NCBI GenBank assembly: GCA_005281725.1
Contig: SSBO01000007.1
Location: forward strand, 5,430,667-5,494,666
DNA: 64,000 bases
Direction of reading: 5' to 3'
Source of the DNA: Wuchereria bancrofti
Lineage: Eukaryota; Nematoda; Chromadorea; Rhabditida; Onchocercidae
Shown here piece after piece: positions 1-12,200 of the stretch. A program made the position numbers and the translations under genes. The notes beneath the pieces are model-generated. The model saw only the letters and a program-made list of their open reading frames with translations. It was not told the origin of the DNA and did not search any database. Numbering within the stretch: the stretch's first letter is position 1; every line of letters starts with the position of its first letter.

Positions 1-129
<129 letters not shown>

Positions 130-1676
130 TCATTGAAGCAAAAAGCACCAACGGAACCTCAAAATGGCACCAATAAAAAACCATTCCAGCTGCTCGGTGC
201 CCATCTTCATCAACCAAATAAATAAATAACTCTTCCAGTAATTACATTAAAGTTATTTTATATCTATTTCCTTATTTATTCCATTAATTTTATGTCTGCA
301 TTAAATAAATATATATATATATATTTATACATCAGGAAGTGAAGAATAGTTTAATTTCATAAAAAGTGATTTATTTACATCAGTTTAATTTATAATAAAT
401 GATTTCACTATAAATCCTTATAAGATAATCAAACTTATCTTTCAATTTTGTATAAATGTCTGCTTAGTGCAGGGAATCGTTAAGCAGGAGAAATCTCTTC
501 TATCGACTCTAAATTAAGGTCTATCGGATATAGCTAAAATACTGTTCAATCTCAAGATCCTCAACTAATTTGAGTGAGTTGAATAATCTGTTAAAAAGGG
601 TTGAATGTGAAATATAAATTATTCAAAAATTCGAATCCTATAGGTTAAAAAAATATTAAAAGTAGAATAAAAATATACGATGGAAAACTTTATGATAATG
701 TCTAGTCAATGAATAACTTAGTACTACTATATCGATGGAAGATGTGTTTCATGATTGCAAAATCAAAACTTAGTGCTAATTAAAGTAAATCAATGAATTC
801 CCTTAGTTCGGTAAGGTTATAATAAGAAATCACATTTGTTTCCTACATAAAAAACAATGAAATTAAATGCCGCATTCATAATAGTAAAATTTAAATATTT
901 CTATGGGAAGGGAGCGAAGGAGAAATCTTCAAACGATCTGAATGTTTTCACCCATGCATAGCCATGGCTAGTTGCGCTATTTCATGCTTTCGAAAATCTG
1001 AAATTCACGAAATGGTGACCCCTACCGACGACCTAATTTTGAGGGTAACAAGGTAACGAGGAAATGGGGACTTTCGCCCGCATGCTACACCGTCTAAAGA
1101 GTTCAGGGTCAATTTAATTCGCTTCCTGCTGGTATTTTTGCTTGATTACCGTAGTTGCGACATTTACACTTACGGTAGTAATACTTCTGTAATGTGATGG
1201 TAGCAGTAACAGTATTAGTACCTTTTTTCCATTTTACTAATCAATAAAATTTTCATCAAGTGTCTCTCATTACCTACGAAACGCATGAAGTAACTTAATG
1301 GCGGTAAATAAAAGCGCCCAAATAGCTATTTTGAAACTTCAACATAAATAATTTTGCAAATTCAACAAAGAGAAATATTAATTGCAACGAAGTAATTCAC
1401 GAGTGATACACAGCATTTCTTTGATGAATCTTTAAAATCTAATTTTATCGTTAGGAATGCAGTTGATAAAATCGCATACGTGTAATCCGTAAAACGCTCA
1501 GGTATGAAGAGAATACCGGAACTAGCACAGGATTATTCTGTTTTGATATCGCCATAAGTAATTTGTAATAAATTACAGCAATTTGCTATACTAATTTTAA
1601 TACTGTTTTAGTGATGCAAACGTTGTGTCTTTGACACAAAATATGACTGAAGCCTTTGTTCAGCAAGGGTTTGTCT

Positions 1677-1733
1677 TCCATCGAAATCTCTATTTCTTCC
1701 CCGAGATTCCATCGAAATCTCTATTCCTTCCCT
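1677..1733. repeat. Short direct repeat, two copies 31 bp apart
   Basis: The segment TTCCATCGAAATCTCTATT followed by a pyrimidine run occurs at about 1677-1702 and again at about 1708-1733 with one internal C/T difference. It looks like a simple local duplication. Confidence 0.85.
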
Positions 1734-4093
1734 TTAGAATTCTTTGACATGTCATTGACCTCACTCTAAATTCGCATTTAATAAAATAGTAAAATTATGA
1801 GAATTACAGTTCTGATACTTTGAAAACACATTTTCTAGTTAAATAGCAATTTTAATTACAGTTACCGTAACAATTTGAATGCTGCGAACTTTGAATGATA
1901 TAACCATTGAGATGATTTTATTCTTTTGAAAAAGAATAAAATAATTTAGTAAATTATTAGTATTTCTTCCTTGCTTGGCTCTAGTATCAATTAATTTGGT
2001 AGAAGATGAAGAGAGATGGTGAAGGGAGGACGATACTTGTGGATTGTTGCTGATGAATAATAGTGTCGAAGTTGCGGATGATAAATCACACAACAAACGG
2101 CATCCATCAACGAACACAAAAGCAAATATTTTTTGGCCAGGAACGCATTTTTGGAGGTTCCTGGAGAACAATAGAAAATGAATGAAAATATAATGCAAAA
2201 TTTACTACAGATTTTCGAACACGAATACATATTCTTTCAACATTTCATCTTCAAGAATATTAAAATCCACGTCAACATGTTCAATTATTCAATCAGTAGT
2301 TATTTTCAAACAGTGGCCTACTAACCCTTTCTTGCTTTGGGTCTACCTCAGTAATTTTTCAGTCAAAAAAAGAAAAGCAGAAAGAATAAATGTCAATTAC
2401 TGATATTCTCCTAATGGTTGTTGAAGTTTATACAGATTAATGTGTAAAAATTGGCAAAAATTTCAGTTATATTTAATAAATTCATATTGAACAGAAATCA
2501 ACAGATGTCCAGATGATAAAATTAGGCCATAAATTAGTACAGCTTCTATGTTTAAAAACACAGAGCCTGGTATGAGATGTTGATCCAATTGATGTAATAT
2601 TCTTTTAACAATTATGTAAAGAACACTTTAGTAAATCCTTGACACTGCATTTTGAAGTGGAATTTGGCCTTGTTCAGGGGTGTTTACTTCCGATCATCTG
2701 AATTTACAAAGACAGAGAAGAAATACAACAGTGCTGTTCTGTTCGAAATTGAAAGTATATTTTATCATAACGATTTGTTTGCCTTATATTTATTCCTCCG
2801 GTTTTAATGAAAATTTATGTTAAGGTGAGTAGACAATTTGTCGAATTGATTATGTCCATCATAAAGTATTGACGAATGGTCAAATAATTACATTAATGAA
2901 GTGTGAATGAATAAACCCAATAAAAGAAAAAGTTTGAAATTTTTTAGAAAAAGTAACTTCTGTGATTTTACTAAAACTTGATGTTAATTTCTTTTTTTAG
3001 AAATATAACTTCAAATTTTCTATTCATTTGATGTTTTCTAGAAAGAAAATTTTAGAAAGTGAAAATGTTTAAAAACGCTGATTAAAATGAATATGGCAAG
3101 GCTTTAAGATAGACTTCATTTAAGCGAAAAAATTTCCTCACAGCAGCTAAACAAACGCAATAGGTAAGTGCAGCAGATATATATCACTGATTAAACAGTA
3201 TCAAATGTGCTCTGAGTATGAGATGATTCTCGAGACTGAACAAACTACTACTGTTGACGAATGTGTCATGGCTAAAGGCTACACTGAATGACAATGATTG
3301 GCTGAGCCCTAATGTTGGACCAATCGAAACTTTGTATTGGTCTACTGAATTCATCAACCACACTACTCGGTATATTTAGGAGGTGTCACCTTCGGGGAAG
3401 TTACAGACTAGAGATCAAGGTAAGCAATCGTCGTCCTGCTTGTAGTTAGCAGATTGTATACAAGTGATGTTTAGTAAATAACAAACACATTATACGACAA
3501 GCAAAACGTATTTCACCGAAAAAAATTGTGTGCCTTACATTATTGTTAATTGATTGATCAATTAAATTTCGAAGAAAGAATGTGAACAAAATTGGGTATA
3601 AAATGCCAGTTATCACCTTGACCTGTATCTTTTCATTGCTATCTGCCCATAAAGACGAATGGGGGGATTCGTCAGGGTAATACTTTCAAGATCTGCAAAT
3701 CTTCTTCAATTAAGACCAATCTATGCCTTTTTTCGTTCATCCTTAAAACAAATCAAGCACTTGACAGACGAGAAGCGTAATGAAGCATTAAAGATGGCAA
3801 TTTATATTAATATTAAGGAACACACGTGTTCTGGTGCACACGTAGCATGCGCAGGTGTCTCGCAATATGCGTTAAGTCATTATCCAGTTTTTAACTAGGA
3901 AAGATGAGATGCACTGCTCCACTTGCCGCACACTTATAGTTCGAGCAGGACAATCTCGAAGTGTGACACTCACCCAGACCGCATATACACTCACAGACAT
4001 CACCGACAGTTCATTTCAACGGCAACTAACATATATACCAACGAGTTGAATAACACACAGACAAATAAACCGACAACGTTATCTCATAAAATG

Positions 4094-4464
4094 CCGTGTG
4101 TGTGTGTATGTGTGTGTATGTGTATGTGTGTGTTGTGCTACGGGGCGTGACAAGGAAGAGGGGGACAGATGCACTTGACCGTGGTGGATGAGTGAAATGA
4201 AGGAGAATGAGGGGATACGACCGACCTCCAGCAGTGCCGGGCGGATTTCGAACATTCTTCCGATGCCGTCTCAAACTAACAATTAATCTTGCTGAAATTG
4301 TCAATCTGAAAGCCATCTGATGAGACTAAAATGGACGATGATTCACTCAAAAAAAAAAAAAAATCTCTCGGAGGAGCAGAAAATTATTCCCGTAAGAAAG
4401 CGAGTAACGATCTATGGAGGACCATATTTGTAGATTACCTATGTGGATGTGTGTGTGTATGTAT

Positions 4465-4494
<30 letters not shown>
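4094..4494. repeat. Two (GT)n/(GTAT)n microsatellites
   Basis: GT-rich simple repeats occupy about 4097-4135 and about 4446-4494, separated by roughly 300 bp of unique sequence that includes a 13-A run near 4350. The open frames that cross them are products of the repeats and are not listed as genes. Confidence 0.9.
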
Positions 4495-4495
<1 letters not shown>

Positions 4496-5027
4496 GCTCA
4501 CGCTAGCATAAATCTATGCAGTTTAGAATATTTTAAATATTTGACAACAATGAATGTCATAGTACTCTTTCAGGATTTTCCGGATTGCATATTACGAGAA
4601 GGACAGCACTAAATAGTCCTATGAGATCATTTACGTCATTAAGTACGCACGTGTTCATCTTTAGTTAGCTACAGTGACAGACTATTCTTTCCTACTTTTT
4701 AGCATCAAACATACTGATAATAACAAACATTGAAAAGTTTTAATAGAACCTTACAAGGAATATTTTTCTATTAGATAAATATTTAGAGAAATGAAATGAT
4801 GATAAAGAGATTTGGCTACGAGCAGCTGAAATAATTCTCGGATTTATCCAGGGGCAAAGAGAAATACCCATAAATCCTTCATGTGTTTACAATTAGCCGT
4901 TTTCATGACTAAACCAAAAAAGATTTAGGTCACTTAAACTGTATATGATTCAGCCAATCCCGAAATAATCAGATTTCCTACTTTTCACGAAGTAAAGGGA
5001 TAAGGAAGAAAAGTTGAACTTCTTAGG

Positions 5028-5055
5028 GAGAGAGAGAGAGAGAGGGGAGAGAGAG
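5028..5055. repeat. (GA)n microsatellite
   Basis: Alternating GA with one GGGG interruption. Confidence 0.9.
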
Positions 5056-5262
5056 TGAAAAAATAAATGATCGCAATATTGTTCTTTTTCAGATGATTGT
5101 ATTGTGGTCTCGATGTTTTCAGTATATTCTGATGACAATAAATACTTTTCATACCAGTAAAAATTTCTTGATTCATAACCAGCTGCTTGTTAGTAATTCA
5201 AAAAATTTTACAAAGTCAATATCTATAACATCTTTCCAAACTACTGTTTTCTGGAAATTTAG

Positions 5263-5367
5263 GAGGAAGTAGTTGAAAACAATCGCGAAGTTATAATTTG
5301 GAAAGATATTACAGAAGCAATGATTCAATGTTATGCGACATTTATCTGTCGTGAAGTTTTCCGGAAG
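5263..5367 (+). CDS. Orphan candidate exon next to the inverted-repeat arm
   Basis: A 105-bp stretch is bounded by an acceptor (AATTTAG before GAGGAAG) and a donor (AAG|GTATAG) and is open for 35 codons with protein-like composition (EEVVENN... to ...CREVFRK). I do not recognise the protein. Both ends are phase 0. The next downstream candidate exon is the displaced CDC27 exon at 5534, which also starts in phase 0, so the two could be spliced in frame. No upstream exon or start codon could be assigned. It may be a leftover exon of a gene interrupted by the duplication, or chance. Confidence 0.25.
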
Positions 5368-5493
5368 GTATAGAAATGCAGCAGAAAGATGAAATCATTA
5401 GCATGAAGTATTTATAGCATGCAGTATCAACAGTACATCATCAGGAAAATAACGTATAAATGATGTCAGAATGTAACACTATTTAATGATAGC

Positions 5494-8028
5494 GAATGTT
5501 ATACGTGTTGACGTGACGTGAAGTGTGTTACAGGCAATGGAACTATTACAGAATGCGTTGAAGATTTCACCAGACAACGCTGCTTGTAGATTCTATCGTG
5601 CTCGTTTGCTGTATGAAATGCATGATTATGCTCGGTGTCTGGAAGAGTTAAATGATCTAAAACTTATTGCTCATGATGAAGCACAGGTTTGTCATTTTCT
5701 TTTAGAATTTGTTTTCACATCTGAATTAAATAAATGATGCTATTTGACCTTCACTCTACTTTTCTGCTTTTAATTTTTTTGCCATTCTTGAAACAAACTA
5801 TGTACTAGTATTGTGTGGCTGCTAATAACTTGCTATTTTTTATTCTTATTGTCGATTCCAATGACAGTGAGTTATCAAAACAAACTGTAAATGGTCAAGA
5901 CAGTTAGTTCATGGCTAAGACAGCATCACTAATATTTCCAAATTGAAAATAAAATAAGTAAAATATTCTCCTTTGAGATTTCTACTTGACTGAGGTATAA
6001 AGGTTAATAATTTGAATATATGGGTTCTTATTATTAAAATTATGGTTACGGGAATGCTTGAATTTAAATTCGACTGATCCTAATTATGGAGAGAAATTTT
6101 CAGGTATTTTTCCTCTTGGGTCGCGTACATAAGAAGCTTGGTGACACACATTTAGCATTATTAAACTTTAGTTTGGCGGCAGAAATGGATCCTCGTGGAG
6201 AGCAGAGTCGCAATAACTTTACCGATGCTCCTTATGATGACGAACCTTCCTCTCCTCCATCTGATTGAAGTAAGATGCGTCTCAAATCAAAATTTCTGTT
6301 AACTTTGAAATATTTCATGAGTCGTATAGGATTCACAATTGATACGGTTTTCTTTTTCCGTTAGCATTTAGAAACCTAGTCATGTGTTATATCCTTGATC
6401 TGCCATCAGATTTAAGTTTGCAGCATTCTGTATCTATCCCAACTCCTCTTAGCCGATTAAATCATTTAGCTCATTGTTTTATAGCATCTGAAAATCGATT
6501 CCAACTACCGAAATCAATTTTATCTTTAAATAATAGCTCGAAAGCTCTGATCTAAATTGAAATTTGTGCATTTATATGCAAAATTTTTTGGGTTATTTCA
6601 TCTCATCTCGAAATCTTTGATAAAATTTTGGATTGTAATTATCAGAATTGCCCCCTACATAAATGAACCAGTTCATTCATTTGTTCATATATTTGAATTT
6701 CTTTTTCTACACTTTTTCCCCGACGCTTTGAGGTACTGAAATACAACTTATTCCTATCGCTGCAGTCTGTTGCTTTATAGCTATTGGAAATCCACTAACT
6801 TTAATACCCTTAAACCATAGTTGCATCTTAATGAAATACGGAACACTGCGTTAACACATCTCAAACTTTTTACTCTATGCCAATCTTTTCTAGTCCTGGT
6901 ACCACCATTTTTGGTCAAATTTTCATCTAATGTCTGAAAGCAATCCGAAGAAAGTATTCTGGACGGGCTTTTGTAATCTTTTCGCCAATTTTAGCGACTC
7001 CTTTCTATTTCTTTTTGAAATAGGCTTTGTTTTTTAAAAGTTGTAACTTCGGGGTGTTAATTCGGATCAGTTTTAATTCCCTTTATTTGCTTAAAGAACC
7101 GTTTCTACAATAGTCTCAATAACCATTCAACGATAGTCTTTCTAGGCCGTTTCAATAAATGATTCACTTCCATCTCGTTTTCTGCATCGTTTTGTTTAAA
7201 TTTTTATTATTCCTATTGTGTAGCACTTGTGATATTCTAACACCACCGTTGTTCATGGTTTCTTTACATTGCCATACTTGCTACTATTCACAAATTTATC
7301 TTCATTTTATCGGCTTAAATAAACTCGAGTTTTCTTCGGACTGACGTCTTGCCAGTTCATATTATTAATCGTGAATCTCAACTAAACCAATCTTGCTCTC
7401 ACGCTGTTAGGTACTACTGTTAACACAGAAACAAGCTGATTAGCACTTAGTTTGACAACTGTTAAAAAATCTACAACTTTGGTATTAAGATAAGCAAATG
7501 AGTCAGTCAGAATTCCATCAAGCGCAGGTTGTTCCCGCAGTGCTCAAGATTGTCTTTTGCGTGGGAAGGTATAAATCAAATCCAAATTGCAGTATTTCGG
7601 TGAGTTTAAAATTCAGAGCATGCATGTATAACACCATGATATGAGATCACCTGGAGAAAATACTCATCCAGAACTTTCTCTCGAGGCTAATAAAATAAAC
7701 AATGTACAATAAAACTGGGACATTTTATCAACCGAAATTTGAAAAACAAATACTAAATTATGGATTACTCAAAACAGTCAATACAAAACGAATTATACGG
7801 ACAACAGAAAAACATGAAAAAGTGAATGATAAACGAATGAAACACATGGAACAAATTTTTAAAGAAGTAATTCAATCGATGGATCGAACTGCTTTTCCGG
7901 CAAGTCTGATCAATCTGTCACAAATTTTCAAAAACGAAAAATGGAACATAATCGTGGATAGCATCAAGCTAATTATTTTTGTTTTCAGCACCAACTTCTC
8001 TCCCTATGTTTTAGAAAACCAAACTGAC
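5494..8028. repeat. Left arm of a 2535-bp inverted repeat
   Basis: This arm is the reverse complement of 13783-16317. Every pair of matching landmarks I compared sums to 21811 (for example 6268 with 15543, 7344 with 14467, 7702 with 14109), so the arms are the same length with no indel, and the stretches compared base by base showed no substitution. The left boundary is where GAATGTTATACG starts to match; the right boundary is after AACTGAC. The arm contains the last two CDC27 exons plus about 1.76 kb of CDC27 downstream sequence, out of context. The 5754-bp spacer between the arms carries an intact RRM gene. Either a very recent inverted duplication or an assembly/haplotype artefact would explain it. 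Confidence 0.97.
5534..6268 (+). pseudogene. Truncated duplicate of the CDC27/APC3 3' end (last two exons)
   Basis: Exon 5534-5686 and exon 6104-6268 are copies of the last two exons of the CDC27 gene on the opposite strand (16125-16277 and 15543-15707). They encode the final TPR motifs and the acidic tail ending in SSPPSD. Reading frame, acceptor sites (TTACAG, TTTTCAG), donor (CAG|GTTTG) and stop codon are all intact, which implies a recent copy. The upstream 12 exons are absent: the copied block starts inside a CDC27 intron, 40 bp before the first copied exon. It cannot make APC3 by itself; it could only be expressed if an upstream exon such as 5263-5367 splices into it. Confidence 0.85.
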
Positions 8029-8037
8029 ATTACTTAA
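7702..8037 (+). CDS. Weak hypothetical reading frame in the left arm (111 codons)
   Basis: An open frame starting MYNKTGTF, lysine- and asparagine-rich, lies in the left arm on the strand of the CDC27 copy. It crosses the arm boundary at 8028 and so ends differently from the identical frame in the right arm (13720-14109, minus strand, 129 codons). No domain is recognised. It is AT-rich. An internal acceptor-like TTTTCAG near 7988 suggests that, if real, it may be spliced. Likely noncoding. Confidence 0.12.
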   Translation: MYNKTGTFYQPKFEKQILNYGLLKTVNTKRIIRTTEKHEKVNDKRMKHMEQIFKEVIQSMDRTAFPASLINLSQIFKNEKWNIIVDSIKLIIFVFSTNFSPYVLENQTDIT

Positions 8038-8043
8038 AAATTT

Positions 8044-8142
8044 ATGCGACATTACCCGATATATCGTTGTGTCACTGGCGAAAAGCATTCTTTTTATCGT
8101 TGGCCTTCCCATATTGCTGGATCGCCGTCTGAAATAATTGTT
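8044..8142 (+). other. Exon-like 33-codon frame just outside the left arm
   Basis: Starting 16 bp after the arm boundary, a frame beginning MRHYPIYRC and ending in SEIIV runs straight into a good donor (GTT|GTAAGC). It could be a first coding exon, but no following exon in the matching phase was found before the RRM gene, and no family is recognised. Confidence 0.15.
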
Positions 8143-9206
8143 GTAAGCGAATGAGAGGTCAGGGGATATCCCAACGAAATAGACTGTATCATATTCATAT
8201 CATTACATCATAATCTACAATATCCGATTTTGTTATTGCTGTCCTTTATGACTAATGAGTTTGCAAAAATGTCGCAGAAACAAAAAAATAAAATCGAAAT
8301 GGTTCTTAAAAAGCCAATTTTAGTCCATGACTGCCTAAAGAGAACTCTGATTGATTAAAAATAATAGTGGATGAGCTCTTCCTGAGACATATTTTGCTGT
8401 TGATCGACTGGAAGCTTTTGATGTAAATTTCAGTTTCTACGAGACAAATCCGTATTAATCACTTTGACTACCACATGACAGCTTTTCAATTTGTTACATT
8501 TTTTTGTTAAATTAACAAAAATCTCAATTTTTTTGTTCAATTTGTTAAATTAATCCATCTATCATTAGTTCTTAATTCTCTAAAAAAACGCATCTTACCT
8601 TTATCAACAAGACACATATTATGATTACATATTATGCCATATTGACATACTGAACTACTTCAACCATTCTTTCTAACTTCCAGAAATCTGACGACAATAA
8701 GTAAATTCCGAGTCATCAGATATTTAAGAATTACTGTATTTACTTCTCTTGTGAAGCAAAGACACCTGTAGACTACCATGTGAGTTAGACAGTTGTTTTC
8801 ATTCCGCGACTGTCAGTGTCAACGCGTACGTCCGTGAAGCGTTGCGTTCCTCGTTGATAGTTTTTGTGATGCGGTGAGATTCGGATGAGAGGGGAAGAGA
8901 CGTGGGGACGCTTGCCGCGTGGAAATATCTCGTCATACGCTTTCGATACGTAACTGCATCGATTCACTATTTCCACCGTCAGAACTGAGATGTCCGCTTT
9001 TAGTTACAAATTAGCGTTAGCAGTTATATTTTCTAGTTACTGACAAAACTTACTTTTGCCTGAACACTTATGTGTTTCACTAGCTAACATGTTTGCTTAC
9101 ACTTCCTCAGTGATGATGTCCCTGATGTGAATCATCAGTTCGTAAATTTGAGTGACTAGAGAAAAAGTGGACGTCTTAAAGTGTAACCTCCTGTGCGTCT
9201 AGGGTC
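8143..9206. other. Intergenic region upstream of the RRM gene
   Basis: No gene is seen. The stretch from about 8790 to 9000 is richer in GC and CpG than its surroundings (several CGCG and CGTACG runs), as expected near a promoter, but I cannot identify a specific element. Confidence 0.5.
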
Positions 9207-12200
9207 ATGTCTTTTAATTCCTTACCTATAGGGGACAGCGATCCTTGGGAGAGTACAGGGAGCAACCAATCAGGTAGGTAAGTGCCCACCGCGGGAGTTG
9301 GTCAGAAAGGCAGCTTATCTTGCTGTTGTGGGTTGATTGGCACGCCATTCGGTTGGTCAGTTACTAGCTGTAAGGATGTGCGCCGCTACGGTAGCTTCCA
9401 TGTACGATGTTCATCAACTGGTCGATTTTTACAGATTGGCCTACAAAGCGGGTTGGTTGCTTGTCATTCGGCCAGAAGTTTATAATTCCTCGCTATCAGT
9501 TTGATTTTCATTTTTCATTTCGATCGGAGCTGCTTTTTATCCTTTTCTCTGTCTGGCTGTCCTTTATCCCTCTGTCTGTCTTTCTATTATGTTTTCATCA
9601 AGTCGATCATTGCGAGGTACTATTCCGCCAGTTACACGTGAGTGAGAATGGTTGATTCCATTTCAACTTTTTTTGTTTATTAGAATAGGACGAAACGTCT
9701 TTTAGAAGAAAATTCAAGTCAACAGCTATTTGGATGGGTTAATATATTTAGCATAACCTTTCTCCTATTCTGGTACTTAACTGTTAGAAATATTTAAAAC
9801 ATTTCTTGAAATTTTCAAAGTGACTCGATTTGCTTTTGCAGGCTATGGATTTGGAGAAGCTACATCGGGGGCTTATCCACTGGTTAGCGGTGTGTGAGTA
9901 TTCATTCATTTTCACTAACCTACAAACTTTCATAATTTATTTAATGTATGGCCTTGCACTGTTCAGCCAGCCATAGCGCAGGTGCAAATAACAATCATGA
10001 CTAAGAAGCGGTTGAAAATAAGAAACTGAAGAGAAATCGAAATTAGTTTATTCCTAACGAAATAAATGCCTACTGTATTTGTAATAGATCTTCATTTTGG
10101 TCTTGTTACCGGTTGTTCGTTTTCCTTTTTTAATTAAACTTTTTTGTATGTCTTTGTTTTGGATCCTTTAGCTTCTTATTCTCTTACGTTTCAGACCTCC
10201 AGCAGGCGTTTTCGGTGGTAGTCCAACTTTAAAAGCACGAGATGTTAGTTTCGACACTAGCTCGAAGGAACCTCATCTTGTGAGGTAATTATCAGTTTCC
10301 TTTACCAACTTACTACTTCTCTGAACAAGTCTCCGCAAATTTCTCAGAATTAGAAATCAATTATCATGATAAAAGGAAAAAGAACAACGGAAAGGAAATA
10401 TGCAAGACATGGTTATAATTGCTGCCCAGTTATTATACTACAACACGAACTTTTTGCTAACCTCTGTAAAAGATCTTTGCTACAAAGACATGTAATAAGT
10501 CGATGTAACTTACTAGGTTCCGGTGAAATTCCGGCAGTTGCATAACTAACTCTACATTAAGGATTTGAGGCTTTTCAGCTGAAGTTCTGAATGCTATATT
10601 ACAGATCATACAAGGATGCACTTCGTTTGCAGGGAAACGACTTCTGTGATAAGATTACTTAAGCTTCTGCAATTTTTTTGTCCTCCCAGTAATCTATGTC
10701 TTTCCATGAAGCGTGCAATCAGATTCTCTTGTGTTAAGAAATGCTGTAGTACTTACCAATTCAGAGGTCTATATTTTCTGAACTTTAGCATTTAATATTT
10801 AACCCTCTGTTGTTTACAGCACGGAAGGGTGTAGTTGAATTCATTCCGGGAATTTTGAGGATACGGTGATAACTTCTCTAACATCATCTTTGCAGAGGAA
10901 TTTTAATGGTCCAATTTTTCTATAATTTAGAAATAATCGACATTTAAGAGATATGATGTTAAGCCTTTGATAGAAGAAATTGACTTGGAAATTATTAGTC
11001 TTGAATTTGTTTCATTTCGTTTGCAATATGCATGTCTTAAATTTCTTGTAGGCTTTCCTCATATTCCCTCATTTTCGAAAATCTTGCATCACGGTATAAG
11101 TTGCCTTAAATCTCAGTTATCTTTCTGCTTATAGAAGGGAAATCAATCATGTAGCTTGGAGTAAATGTCCTAGCAAAAGGTATAAGTTGTAGGTGATGCT
11201 CGGAAATATTATCTGTTTTATGTAGTGTTTATTTAAATTAATGCAGTGGGAGGAAGTGTTGTTTTCAATCATTTGTTCTTAGCTATGAAATGTCTTGCGC
11301 TCAGATATGGATATATGACTGATGGTCAGCATAGGTTGGAAGTTTTTTTATAGTTAATCGAATCCTTTTGTTTTGCAAGTAGAAAGTTACGATCGTTTTT
11401 ATTCTGCGACATGACTAATTGTTTTCTCATTCATTCATCTTTTTATCTTTTTAAAATCCTGCTAATTAACATTCTAGTTACAAAATCCTAGTCACACATG
11501 ATTACAACCTAAGTTAAAAGAAGTCATTTACTTCACGAACACTGACATATGACATGACCTTGCTAACAACGTGATATGTTTGATGTAGAATAGCCGAATA
11601 TATTTGGAAACAGTGCTCAAATAATCACTGTTTAGGGCTCGTGTGTTCGTTGGTAATATGAACACAAATGTTATCACTCGCGACGACATCATCCGACTCT
11701 TTAGCGCTTATGGGACTCTTTTGGGTGTCACAGTTTTTAAGGGATATGCTTTCATACAGTATGGTACCTCAACAGAAGCGGATCTTGCAGTAAGCGCACT
11801 TAATGGATACAGCTGGAATGGTTCCATACTTGGTAAGCTGATGAAATCAGATTTGCTGCTTCTGTAATCATAAACATCGTGGCGCATGCCCTTTGTATGG
11901 TACTGCTTGTTTTTAGAGTGATTTATTGCAGGTATACTTGGTTACAGAAAATTGCAACTTTGAAAATGTAACTTATTAAATTCTCCATAGATAGGACTGT
12001 TTTTTCACGGACTTTTTTTTTCTTTTTTTTTCTTCAATTTCTCAATTTTTTATCAAAGAGAACTCAGCCGCTTCTATCCATGCAGTTTTTCATTGGCCAT
12101 ATCTTTGTCTACTTTCCTACTTAGGTTACACCACACCGGGAAAATTTTTTTGCTTTTTTTTTCATATTTTTTATAATTTTTCATAGATGTGAAGCTCGCC

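Noticed and set aside
3340..3440. GC-richer block ending in an AAGG|TAAGC donor-like site, considered as a spliced-leader RNA or first exon.
   Set aside because: The nematode SL1 22-mer is absent and no Sm-site or downstream partner was found.
7501..7571. Frame starting MSQSEFHQAQVVPAV in the left arm (mirrored in the right arm), faintly like the N-terminus of PEBP-family proteins.
   Set aside because: Only about 12 residues resemble the family; no following exon carries the PEBP ligand-binding motifs, and the frame soon stops.
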